Source of the DNA: Undaria pinnatifida
Taxonomy: Eukaryota; Sar; Phaeophyceae; Laminariales; Alariaceae
NCBI GenBank assembly: GCA_012845835.1
Contig: JABAKD010000010.1
Span: forward strand, 11,803,973-11,867,972
Reading direction: 5' to 3'
Length of the DNA: 64,000 nucleotides
Under the pieces are notes generated by a model. It saw nothing but the letters and a program-made list of their open reading frames with translations. It ran no database searches and was not told the DNA's origin. A program made the position numbers and the translations under genes. Within the stretch, counting starts at the first letter, position 1. Each line of letters begins with the position of its first letter. Of this stretch, positions 34,030 to 43,580 are shown one piece after another.

Positions 34030-34700
34030 GATGTACCAGAACAGGAAACATTTGTAATCATGAATCTCTCTTTCTTTTCGACTATTCCTCGGACGGCTGT
34101 TTTTTTCTTGACCGCGGTTGGGCGGTATTGTGCAGGATAGATAACCTTAATTATGCACAAGGGGGATGATCGTATCACGTAGCATACATTCGGCCAGGCA
34201 CGCAAGAGGCAGCTACAGAGTCGTTCTACTTAGCCAATTCTAGAATGAAATCGCCTTTTTTTAAACAAGCTCCAGGTCGTATGTCTTGGAATACGGCGCC
34301 CCTTGCAAGCCGAAACACACACGAAGAGATTGTTTCCATAGCATCCTTCCTTGTGTCGAGCAGCCATGAAAATCTCGTTCAAGGGAAATCGCTGGTTTTG
34401 GGGGGGCGCTATCGTAGAATCAGTCTACACAGTCTCTAGAACGACGGTGCCGGAAAGCAGTCTCGTCATTCGGAGTTGTCATCTGCAACGAGAGAGTTAA
34501 GCACAAAGTGCCGAAGTCCGCCCCACTGGCGGATTTCGGGAGTTCACCCTTCATACGATTCCCTGAACATCTCACGGCGCTTCGAGCTTGGTGACATTAG
34601 CTGCAGCAAAGGTGCACGATATTTTTTTCTGGGGGTTCTCCTTGAGAAGCTTCATTACATACCTTACCCAAAATGAAATATTTTGAGCAAAATAAAAAGA
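34030..34700. other. Intergenic stretch, nothing recognised
   Basis: No gene, tRNA or clear repeat was found; the open frames are short and overlap on both strands. Confidence 0.4.
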
Positions 34701-34719
34701 GCAACCCAAGGCTTAGGTA

Positions 34720-34972
34720 CAACAAAAATGTCGGAAATTCAAAACAAAGAATGCCGACTTTCCGACGATTTTGGGTTAAGGGGTCCCCGTCGGTCAGACA
34801 CAAAATTTGTCGAAAAGTGCCGCCTCTATATCCCCATGACCTAGGTACACCAAAAAAATCGGGAAATTCAAAACAAAGAATGCCGTTTCCCGACGATTTT
34901 GGGTTAAGAAGCCCCGTCGTTCAGAAAAAAAAATTGTCCAAAAGTGGTATCTCTATCGCAGCACGCGTCTAA
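34720..34972. mobile_element. MITE-A fragments, internal part duplicated
   Basis: AATTCAAAACAAAGAATGCC and CGACGATTTTGGGTTAAG occur twice, about 127 bp apart. The second ends with CTATCGCAGCACGCGTCT, the right terminal repeat of the family. The left terminal repeat is not clear. Confidence 0.55.
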
Positions 34973-35930
34973 AAATGTTACGCAACAAATGCTACCCGAG
35001 TTGTTTCCTTCTAAACTCGTTTTTCCACCACATTTTCTACCTGGTCAGCTAAAAGCCAACGTGCTCCGTGCCGATTGTTAGGAATGCGAGGGTCTTCGGC
35101 CTAACGACTACGGCCATACCTGGTACCTGGTACGTGGTAACACGAGTTTATCGCCCCCCCTGCTCCGAGTTTATCAAAAACGGGTAAACAACGCGTTCAT
35201 CACCAAAATTGTCGTAAGAAGCCTCCAGCCCGTCCCCCCCCTTCCGAGGTCCTCCTTTACGGGGCAAAAAACGCGTTAATTTTTAACTAGCAGCCGCATC
35301 TTCAGAACCTCGTTTCGACGGCGAAATCCCTACCCGTCCCATGCCGCGTCCAGTGTTGGATGCGGCGTGTGGCAGTAGCAGTCGTCCTAGTGCTGGACAG
35401 GCAGAACAGGGCAGGGCAGGCATGTAGTCGTTGGTTGGGTTCGAGAAGGAACGGGCAGCAAGCACGGCGCGTTCGTCTTCGCGGTCTTCATAATGGGTCG
35501 GCGTGTAGTTTGTTCCGTCATTGTTCCGGAATGTTTGAAAGGGGATTTATCTCCGTCTCGCGGGGGTGTGGGGAATTAACCAACAAAAACGTACGGAGGG
35601 TTTTCGTATTTTGTGGCATTTTGATGAAGAACATGCGACAACAAACACTCCGAACGGTGGTGTCTATGTTTTCCTGGAACGGTTGGCTATGACCAAAGCA
35701 TAGACGTATACCCTCGCGTCCAAGACAACCCACGCCGGATCGAACATGTAATATCATACTACACTACAAAAACGCAGATGCAATTTTCACTTTGCCCCGT
35801 AAACACGAGATGAAGGCGCTCCGCGGCCTGGATAATGCTTTCTCTTAATGCTAGGTAGCGTCGCCTTCAAATGTTGTAAAACATGTCCGTTCAGTCGTAA
35901 TCTACCGGAGCGGAAACATCAACCTCACCT

Positions 35931-36246
35931 GCTTTGCAATCACTGGTCACGTCCCGGAACACGCCCCGCTCCTCCATCCCCAACACTATCTTCGCCACAC
36001 GCTTGATGCCATCAGCCACCTTCCACGCACCCCGCGGCTCCCCGGCTATCGATTATCTGGCTGCATCACCCCCACCCCATCCCCCAGCCTCGCCAACTTC
36101 GCGTACTCGCTGATCACCATGCCGCAGGCCAAGCCAAACGGTCCGTCTCGCTCCAAACGCGTTGGCTGCAATCTGTCGGGGTGAGCTCGGCACGTCACGC
36201 GGAAGATGCGATGGCGCAACGCGCTCTCCCGGGGGGGACATGGCAT
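35931..36246 (-). pseudogene. Relic C-terminus of a third ankyrin gene (unit 1)
   Basis: In one minus-strand frame near 36046-36200 the sequence reads VTCRAHPDRLQ and then CGMVISEYAKLARLG, matching the CRAHPD and CGMVTRKR segments of the 4.4-kb gene. After a frame change, near 35946-36040, it reads KIVLGMEERGVFRDV, matching the GKDDLFRNV end. The normal FL-stop is replaced by a longer read into AAGCAG and a GTGAGG donor. No ankyrin repeats precede it, so it is a decayed tail and not a gene. Confidence 0.65.
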
Positions 36247-37096
36247 GCAGATCTAGCACAGGCCGCGTTGCTGGGCGGGCCATCCATATGGTAACCTATG
36301 TTTTCTTGGTCCCAAGTCACGCACACTGCTCTGCCGCCATTCGCATCAACAACCTTCTCGTTGTTTGTGAAGGTGAAACCCGTACCCGACTACGCCGCGT
36401 CTTGCTCAGCGTTGGACGCGGCGTGTAACAGCAGTAATCGCCGTAGAGCCGGGCAGGCGGAACAAAGGCATGGGAGGGTTATTGGTAAATTTTCGAGGTG
36501 GAATTAACAGCAAACACGGCGCACTGTTTTTGTTTTGCATGTCATTTCATCATACGTTGGGCTTGTAGTTTGTTCCGCTGATGTTTTCGGTTGCTTTTTG
36601 GAGGATCATTCCTTCCGTCTTTCAGGTTGTGGCTTCTAAAAAGCTGGACAAAACTCAACGATTTTCATTTGATATTTCGTTATCTTTTTAATGGCATTTT
36701 CACGAAAAATACACGACCGGCTTTCCTGCAACTAGTCCAAACTGGGGTGTCGTAGTTTCGCTGGAACTGTCGGCTGTGCATGCCCTCGTGTACAAGACGA
36801 ACCCCATTCGATCGTAAACAATGTGTCATTGTACTAAACGGCGCTAACTTGATTTTTCAAGCTGATTCATTACATGAGATGAAGACGCCTTGCGACCTGT
36901 GGCGTGCTTTCTCTTGACCCTCTCGTCGGTAGATGCCCCTTTGAAGTTTTTTCTTGAATGCAAGAGGTACGCACATAGCATAAATGCATCCTGCGTCGGC
37001 AACGGATATTACACCGCTTGCTTTCCGCAACCCTTGCGTGTGCAGTCGTACGCACCATAAGCATATGCCAGCGAAGGCAAATGGATCTCACCTGTT

Positions 37097-37473
37097 TCAC
37101 AAAAATCCGATCAAGTTCCGGAACACGTCGTCCTCCTGCATCTCAGCAACTGCGTCCAGCACAGCCTCGATTCCCTGGCCACCCCCATCCACCATCTCCA
37201 ACTTCGGTCGCTTCCTGGTGACCACGCCGCAGGCTCCACCAGACGCTCCATTCTCCTCCGCAGACTTTCGCTCCTGAAGCTCTTTCCGAACCTTGTTGAG
37301 GCGAGCTCGCCACATCACCGGGAGGCACCGTCGGCGCCACGCCCTCTCCCTCCTCTCCGTGAGGGCCGTGACCAGCAGTGCTAGCACGACATCGTTTGTA
37401 GGCGGGCCATTTGGGTTTACACCCGGCTGCACGTCATACCCTAACACGTCCGCCGCGGTTTGGCCATCGTCGT
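37097..37473 (-). pseudogene. Truncated copy of the second ankyrin gene tail
   Basis: This is the duplicate of 39469-39845 and encodes the last ~125 residues including AWRRRCLPVMWRAR, GVVTRKRPKL and QEDDVFRNLIGFL, then stop and the AACAG-GTGAGAT donor. It lacks all ankyrin repeats because the duplication junction cuts it. The frame is still open, in keeping with a young duplication. Without a promoter or start of its own it is probably not expressed as protein, though a Met happens to lie just upstream across the junction. Confidence 0.8.
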
Positions 37474-38304
37474 CGACTACGGGCATACCTGGTACCTGGT
37501 ACGTGATAACACGAGTTTATCGCCCCCTCTGCTCCGATTTTCTCAAAAACGGGTAAACAACGCGTTCGTCACCAAAATTGTCGTAAGAGGCCTCCAGCCC
37601 GTCCCCCCCCTTCCGAGGTGTTTCATTACGGGGCAAAAAACGCGTTAATTTTTAACTAGCAGCCGCATCTTCAGAACCTCGTTTCGACGACGAAATCCCT
37701 ACCCGTCCCAAGCCGCGTCCAGTTTTGGATGCGGCGTGTGGCAGTAGCAGTCGTCCTAGTGCTGGACAGGCAGAACAGGGCAGGGCAGGCATGTAGTCGT
37801 TGGTTGGGTTCGAGAAGGAACGGGCAGCAAGCACGGCGCGTTCGTCTTCGCGGTCTTCATAATGGGTCGGCGCGTAATTTGTTCCGTCATCGTTCGGGAT
37901 TGTTTGAAAGGAGATTTATCTCCGTCTCGCGGGGGTGTGGGGAATTAACCAACAAAAACGTACGGAGGGTTTTCGTATTTACTTTGTTGGCATGTTGATG
38001 AAGAACATGCGACAACAAACACTCCGAACGGTGGTGTCTATGTTTTCCTGGAACGGTTGGCTATGACCAAAGCATAGACGTATACCCTCGCGTCCAAGAC
38101 AACCCACGCCGGATCGAACATGTAATATCATACTACACTACAAAAACGCAGATGCAATTTTCACTTTGCCCCGTAAACACGAGATGAAGGCGCTCCGCGG
38201 CCTGGATAATGCTTTCTCTTAATGCTAGGTAGCGTCGCCTTCAAATGTTGTAAAACATGTCCGCTCAGTGGTAATCTACCGGAGCGGAAACATCAACCTC
38301 ACCT

Positions 38305-38620
38305 GCTTTGCAATCACTGGTCACGTCCCGGAACACGCCCCGCTCCTCCATCCCCAACACTATCTTCGCCACACGCTTGATGCCATCGGCCACCTTCCAC
38401 GCACCCCGCGGCTCCGCGGCTATCGATTATCTGGCTGCATCAACCCCACCCCATCCCCCAGCCTCGCCAACTTCGCGTACTCGCTGATCACCATGCCGCA
38501 GGCCAAGCCAAACGGTCCGTCTCGCTCCAAACGCGTTGGCTGCAATCTGTCGGGGTGAGCTCGGCACGTCACGCGGAAGATGCGATGGCGCAACGCGCTC
38601 TCCCGGGGGGGACATGGCAT
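38305..38620 (-). pseudogene. Relic C-terminus of a third ankyrin gene (unit 2)
   Basis: Same sequence as 35931-36246 with a few substitutions, carried by the tandem duplication. It keeps the CRAHPD-like, CGMV-like and VFRDV motifs in two frames and the AAGCAG-GTGAGG donor. Since both copies share the same damage, decay came before the duplication. Confidence 0.65.
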
Positions 38621-39457
38621 GCAGATCTAGCACAGGCCGCGTTGCTGGGCGGGCCATCCATATGGTAACCTATGTTTTCTTGGTCCCATGTCACGCACAC
38701 TGCTCTGCCGCCATTCGCATCAACAACCTTCTCGTTGTTTGTGAAGGTGAAACCCGTACCCGACTACGCCGCGTCTTGCTCAGCGTTGGACGCGGCGTGT
38801 AACAGCAGTAATCGCCGTAGAGCCGGGCAGGCGGAACAAAGGCATGGGAGGGTTATTGGTAAATTTTCGAGGAGGAATTAACAGCAAACACGGCGCACTG
38901 TTTTTGTTTTGCATGTCATTTCATCATACGTTGGGCTTGTAGTTTGTTCCGCTGATGTTTTCGGTTGCTTTTGGAGGATCATTCCTTCCGTCTTTCAGGT
39001 TGTGGCTTCTAAAAAGCTGGACAAAACTCAACGATTTTCATTTGATATTCCGTTATCTTTTTAATGGCATTTTCACGAAAAATACACGACCGGCTTTCCT
39101 GCAACTAGTCCAAACTGGGGTGTCGTAGTTTCGCTGGAACTGTCGGCTGTGCATGCCCTCGTGTACAAGACGAACCCCATTCGATCGTAAACAATGTGTC
39201 ATTGTACTAAACGGCGCTAACTTGACTTTTCAAGCTGATTCATTACATGAGATGAAGACGCCTTGCGACCTGTGGCGTGCTTTCTCTTGACCCTCTCGTC
39301 GGTAGATGCCCCTTCGAAGTTTTTCTTGAATGCAAGAGGTACGCACATAGCATAAATGCATCCTGCGTCGGCAACGGATATTACACCGCTTGCTTTCCGC
39401 AACCCTTGCGTGTGCAGTCGTACGCACCATAAGCATATGCCAGCGAAGGCAAATGGA

Positions 39458-39463
39458 TCTCAC
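39458..39463 (-). other. Predicted 5' splice site after the stop of the second ankyrin gene
   Basis: The minus strand reads TTG TGA AACAG then GTGAGAT. The spacing of 5 nt between stop and GT is the same as in the 4.4-kb gene. A 3' UTR intron is inferred. Confidence 0.55.
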
Positions 39464-39468
39464 CTGTT

Positions 39469-41052
39469 TCACAAAAATCCGATCAAGTTCCGGAACACGT
39501 CGTCCTCCTGCATCTCAGCAACTGCGTCCAGCACAGCCTCGATTCCCTGGCCACCCCCATCCACCATCTCCAACTTCGGTCGCTTCCTGGTGACCACGCC
39601 GCAGGCTCCACCAGACGCTCCATTCTCCTCCGCAGACTTTCGCTCCTGAAGCTCTTTCCGAACCTTGTTGAGGCGAGCTCGCCACATCACCGGGAGGCAC
39701 CGTCGGCGCCACGCCCTCTCCCTCCTCTCCGTGAGGGCCGTGACCAGCAGTGCTAGCACGACATCGTTTGTAGGCGGGCCATTTGGGTTTACACCCGGCT
39801 CCACGTCATACCCTAACACGTCCGCCGCGGTTTGGCCATCGTCGTTGGCGGCCGCCACGTTCGCGTCCCAACGCAGAAGAAGCTTAACCACGGCGGCGGA
39901 GCTGTCGTCCGTGGACACTCTGGCTGCCACGTGCAGCGGCGTATTCCCGTCGTAGTCGGGCGCGTTGACCTTTGCACCGTGCAGTAAGAGGCCGTGCACG
40001 CCTCCGACCGCCGACCACCAGGCAGCGTAGTGGAGGGGCGTTCGGCCGTCTTGATCGCGGGCGTCCACGGCACCTCCCGCCTGAACGATCGCGTTGATCA
40101 CGGCTAACCTTTCAGGCCCGTTGACCTTGTGCAAAGCCGTTCGGTGCTTCCCGTCGACGGCGTCAGTGTTTGCTCCGTGATCGAGCAGCATCATCACCAT
40201 TCTCACGCTCCCGTAGGCGGCAGCCATGTCCAGCGCCGAGGCATTTGTATCGAGTTCACGGAGCTCGACATCCGCTCCAGCGTTAAGGAGCTCTTCCACC
40301 GCGTCAAAGGACATCTCCATAATTGCAACATGAAGCGGCGCAAAGCCGGACGTGTCCAGCATGTCGACGTTTGTTCTTGATACACACAGAGCCTTCACGC
40401 ACTCAGCATTGTTCCGGTGCGAGGAAAAGTGCAGAGGCCCCCACCCGTTTATGTCCCGCTTGTTGGTGTCCGCCTTGGCCTGTACGAGCTCGCGAATTGC
40501 GTCAACATTATCGACCATGGCTGCTTGGTGTAGAGCGGTAACCCCCCCCGCGTTGGCAGCATTGACGTCCGCCTTGTGCGCGAGGAGAACCTTAATGGTA
40601 GCCACGCTTCCATTGTAGGCGGCCATCTCTAAGGCCGTACTACTGTATGAATCGAAGCGGGAGATGGTGCTTGCCCCCCCATCCAGGAGCGCGGTGGCCG
40701 TGTGAGGGTTGCCTATGAGAGCTGCCACCTGAAGTGGAGTGAACGAGCGCCCATCTAGGTGGTCTACAGGTGCGTGGTGTTTCAGAAGGACGCGTACGGC
40801 GTCGTGTTTGCCAGCGGCAACAGCCAAATGAAGAATGCACCCCCCGGTGCAGCCGACGGTACCCGGGGACGCGCAAAGCGTCAGCAATACATCCAACAGA
40901 TCCGTATTGCCGGTGAAAGCAGCGTACTTGAGCGAGGGGGCCAATGCCTGCGCCTCGTTCCCTTTGTGGTGGCGTAGAGCGTTGAGCACCCTATCCATGT
41001 CCTCTTGGGTTGTTATATTGCTGATGAACGGCATGTCGTTATCACCAGGCAT
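39469..41052 (-). CDS. Second ankyrin-repeat protein, 527 residues
   Basis: The chosen start is the Met of MPGDNDMPFISN. The open frame continues upstream to 41271, but only through an Ile/Met run made by a GATGAT microsatellite. A good acceptor (pyrimidine stretch ending GGATCCTCAG at about 41110) lies between, so the upstream part is probably intron. Residues ~35-400 hold about eleven ankyrin repeats (for example GVTALHQAAMVDNV, GRTPLHYAAWWSAV, GNTPLHVAARVSTD). The tail keeps AWRRRCLPVMWRAR, CGVVTRKRPKL and the end QEDDVFRNLIGFL, like the 4.4-kb gene. Repeats diverge clearly from that gene, so they are old paralogs. A splice donor follows 5 nt after the stop. Function is inferred only as protein-protein binding; the TRKR patch could direct it to the nucleus. 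Confidence 0.88.
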   Translation of the reverse strand: MPGDNDMPFISNITTQEDMDRVLNALRHHKGNEAQALAPSLKYAAFTGNTDLLDVLLTLCASPGTVGCTGGCILHLAVAAGKHDAVRVLLKHHAPVDHLDGRSFTPLQVAALIGNPHTATALLDGGASTISRFDSYSSTALEMAAYNGSVATIKVLLAHKADVNAANAGGVTALHQAAMVDNVDAIRELVQAKADTNKRDINGWGPLHFSSHRNNAECVKALCVSRTNVDMLDTSGFAPLHVAIMEMSFDAVEELLNAGADVELRELDTNASALDMAAAYGSVRMVMMLLDHGANTDAVDGKHRTALHKVNGPERLAVINAIVQAGGAVDARDQDGRTPLHYAAWWSAVGGVHGLLLHGAKVNAPDYDGNTPLHVAARVSTDDSSAAVVKLLLRWDANVAAANDDGQTAADVLGYDVEPGVNPNGPPTNDVVLALLVTALTERRERAWRRRCLPVMWRARLNKVRKELQERKSAEENGASGGACGVVTRKRPKLEMVDGGGQGIEAVLDAVAEMQEDDVFRNLIGFL

Positions 41053-41149
41053 CGTGATTGAAGTGCCAATCGACAGGTTTTTTCCGGGGTCCGTTGTACA
41101 ATGTCCTACCTGAGGATCCCGGAGGCAGGGAATCATAAAAAGGTTCAGT

Positions 41150-41283
41150 TTCGGGATAGTGATGATGATAGTGATGGTGGTGATGATGACGATCAAGATG
41201 ATGATCATGATGATGATCATGATGATCGTGATGATGATCATGATGATCATGATGATGATAATGATAATCATGATGATGTTCTA
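41150..41283. repeat. (GAT)n / GATCATGAT microsatellite
   Basis: About 130 bp of GATGATGATCATGATGAT and variants lie just upstream of the second ankyrin gene, probably in its first intron or 5' region. It gives the spurious poly-Ile/Met extension of that frame. Confidence 0.85.
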
Positions 41284-41375
41284 ACAATAGCTTATTTGTT
41301 TACATTCCCTTGAAATCTAGCCCGTGGTCGCAAAAACACGGTCTTCCACATTACGATCGATTTTTTCTCGTCGAA

Positions 41376-43575
41376 GTTCATGAAAGTTTTCATGGAAGCT
41401 TCCACCGTTTCCATGAAAGCTTCCACCGCTTCCGTGGAAGCTTCCACCGCTTCCGTGGAAGCTTCCACCACTTCCACCACCTTCTTAGAAGCTTCTACAA
41501 CTTCCATGGAAGTTTCTACTACTTCCACGGAACCTTGCGTGGGAGTGGTGAAAGCTTCCATGGAAGTACATCGGAGTGGTGAACGTTTTCATGGAAGTTT
41601 CCGCGGCAACTTCCGTGGACTTTTCCACTATTCCATGAAAGCTTTTCCACTCTGTTCCATGGAAGAGGAACGATTCTATGCACTTCTATGGACGCTTCCA
41701 TGCAAGTAGTGGAGACGTCCATCTAATCGTTCTCCCTGGGAGAGCGAATTCTGTCGCGGAAGCTTCCGTGGAAGTAGTGGTGGCTTCCGTGGAAACAATG
41801 GGAGATTCCACTGCTTCCAATTTATTCCACCACGTCCACCATATCCATGGAATTGTTGGAGTTTGTGGAAACTTCCGTGAAAGTAATGGAAGCTTCCTCG
41901 GAACCTTCCATGGGAGTAGTGAAAACTACCGCGTACTTCCGTGACCACATTGGAGGCTTGCACGGAAGCAGTGATCGCTTCCGTAGAAGTAATAGAAGCT
42001 TCCACGGGAGTAGTTGAAGGTTCCGTGGAAGCTCTCATCGCTTCAATGGAAGCTTTCACGGAAGCAATGGAAGCTTACACGGAGGTAGTGGAAGCTTCTA
42101 TGGAAATGGTGGAACCCTAAGCCTCTATGGAAGTGTTGAAGCTTCCAGCTTCCGCAGAAGCAGTACGATATTTCAATTCCAGTAATCCTCGCGACGATTC
42201 CACTTATAGTGTTTCAGGGAAGGATTACAATTGCCCAGGAGTGTTTTATTCGCTTTTAAGTGCCAGGTGGAAATCGAGATCCGCAGTTCGCAAATCGTGG
42301 TCTACAGTTCGGAACAATTGAAACCAAATCGAAAGCTGCGCAGCCGTATTTTTGGCCCGTTTGGGGTCCGGTTTGGGGTCAGGGTTAGGGCTAGGGTGCG
42401 GGATTGAGTTGGGTATACGCCTGTGCCTTGGCCCCACCGTCAGAAGTACTTCCTAGCTCGAACAATCGTGAGCAATCAACAACCGGGCCCCTGGAAGACA
42501 TATAATAAAACCGTTTTTTATATACAGCTTTTCAAATTTTGCATGTGCCTCCACAAAAACATGGAAGCCACTTCCGTGAAAGATTAAAGTACTTGAAGCT
42601 TCCGTGGAAGTAGTGGACGCTTCCATGGAAGTAGAGAGGAATATTTCATGGAAGTAGTGGGAGCTTCCATCACTTACTGGAAGCGTTTATGGAAGTAGTC
42701 GAAGCTTCCATCACGTCCATGGACGTAGTGGAAGCTTCCATGGAAGTAGTGGAATATTCCATGGAAGTAGTACAAGCTTCCATGGCAGTACATGGAATCA
42801 TTGGAGATATCCGTGGAAGATTATATGCAAGTACTGAACGAGTGGAAGTCACTTCCGTGGGAGCTTCAGCTACTGCCGTGGGAGCTTCGACTACTTCCGT
42901 TTAAGCTTCCGCAACATTCCATGGAGTTATATCAATGCAAATTTTCGAGGAAGATTGCGTTACTCCCATGGAAGATCCCACGGAAACACAAAAGGTTCTA
43001 AGGAATCTTCCACGGAAAATTTCACGAAAGTTTCCAAGGGATCTTCCACGGAAGCTTTCGCGGAAGTTTCCACGCACGGTTCCATGGAAATTTCCAGTAC
43101 TTCCGCGGAAGCTTCGATGGAGGATTCCACTACATCCACGGAATCAGCTTAGATGAAAGCTTCCGCAACTCGTATAGAAGATTCCACCACTTTCATGAAG
43201 CCTTCTAAGGACGTTTCCTTGGGAATTTCCGTGGAAGGTTTTACAAACGTTTTCGTGGAAGTTTCCACGGTGGAAGCTTCCATGTACTTCATGAGCTTCC
43301 ATTTAACTATCACCAACCCTAACCCTAGCCCTTGCCAAAGATCTCTGCTTGGTTGGCGTGCTTTGGAAAGACTCTAGGTCGCCTTGCTCGGAAAAAATCC
43401 CTGTCACTGTGCTTCGAACGACTCCACGGAATGTCGCAGTGCTCGGGTATACTCTAGGTCGCTGTGCTCGGAAATTTCCATGGAAGATTTCGTTCACGAT
43501 TCCACGACTCCCATGTACTGCCATGGAAGTAGTGGAAGCTTCCATGGGAGTAGTGGAAGTGGAGGAAGGGTGAAT
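41376..43575. repeat. Palindromic satellite, GGAAGCTTCC / TTCCATGGAAG units
   Basis: About 2.2 kb of degenerate units such as TTCCATGGAAGTAGTGGAAG, built from GGAAGCTTCC and TTCCATGGAA palindromes 12-30 bp apart. The stretch 42140-42590 is mostly other sequence and includes a telomere-like GGGTTAGGGCTAGGG; a mirrored CCCTAACCCTAGCCC lies at 43317-43331. Thr/Ser/Glu-Ala open frames are by-products. The YR element lies at its right edge, and satellite-like CGGAAGCTTCCG reappears at 46712, after that element. Confidence 0.85.
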
Positions 43576-43580
43576 TTTCC

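Larger units (their letters stand above)
31640..34030. repeat. Dispersed repeat R1, copy 2 (enlarged)
   Basis: Colinear with 870-1810 but longer, because it holds a minisatellite (32460-33185), a C/T-rich CACTCCAC-type stretch (33190-33560) and a hAT-like insertion (33612-33888). Shared landmarks include CACCGCAGGAYYC, TGCATGCTTGTGCAG, CCCGGCATG, CACCCACTCAC, CACCAACTTGCGAGCT and AATACACGCTGTTA. Confidence 0.65.
35105..39845. repeat. 2.37-kb tandem duplication carrying ankyrin gene tails
   Basis: Unit 1 is 35105-37473 and unit 2 is 37474-39845. The offset is 2369-2374 bp and the identity is very high by eye. The left edge of unit 1 (CGACTACGGCCATACC) and the junction (CGACTACGGGCATACC) share CGACTACGG, so microhomology at the breakpoint is likely. 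Each unit holds a relic ankyrin tail (35931-36246 and 38305-38620), R2 sequence, and the last ~375 bp of the second ankyrin coding region. Only unit 2 continues into the full gene. A local difference is TTTGTGGCA (35623) against TTTACTTTGTTGGCA (37977). The version in unit 2 is also in the distant copy near 2938, so unit 1 carries the change. Confidence 0.9.

Noticed and set aside
41053-41271. N-terminal Ile/Met-rich extension of the second ankyrin protein
   Set aside because: It is a translated GAT microsatellite and lies upstream of a good splice acceptor near 41110; the Met at 41052 is preferred.
41310-43573. Several Thr/Ser/Glu/Val-rich open frames on both strands
   Set aside because: Products of the GGAAGCTTCC/CCATGG satellite, whose units lack stops.
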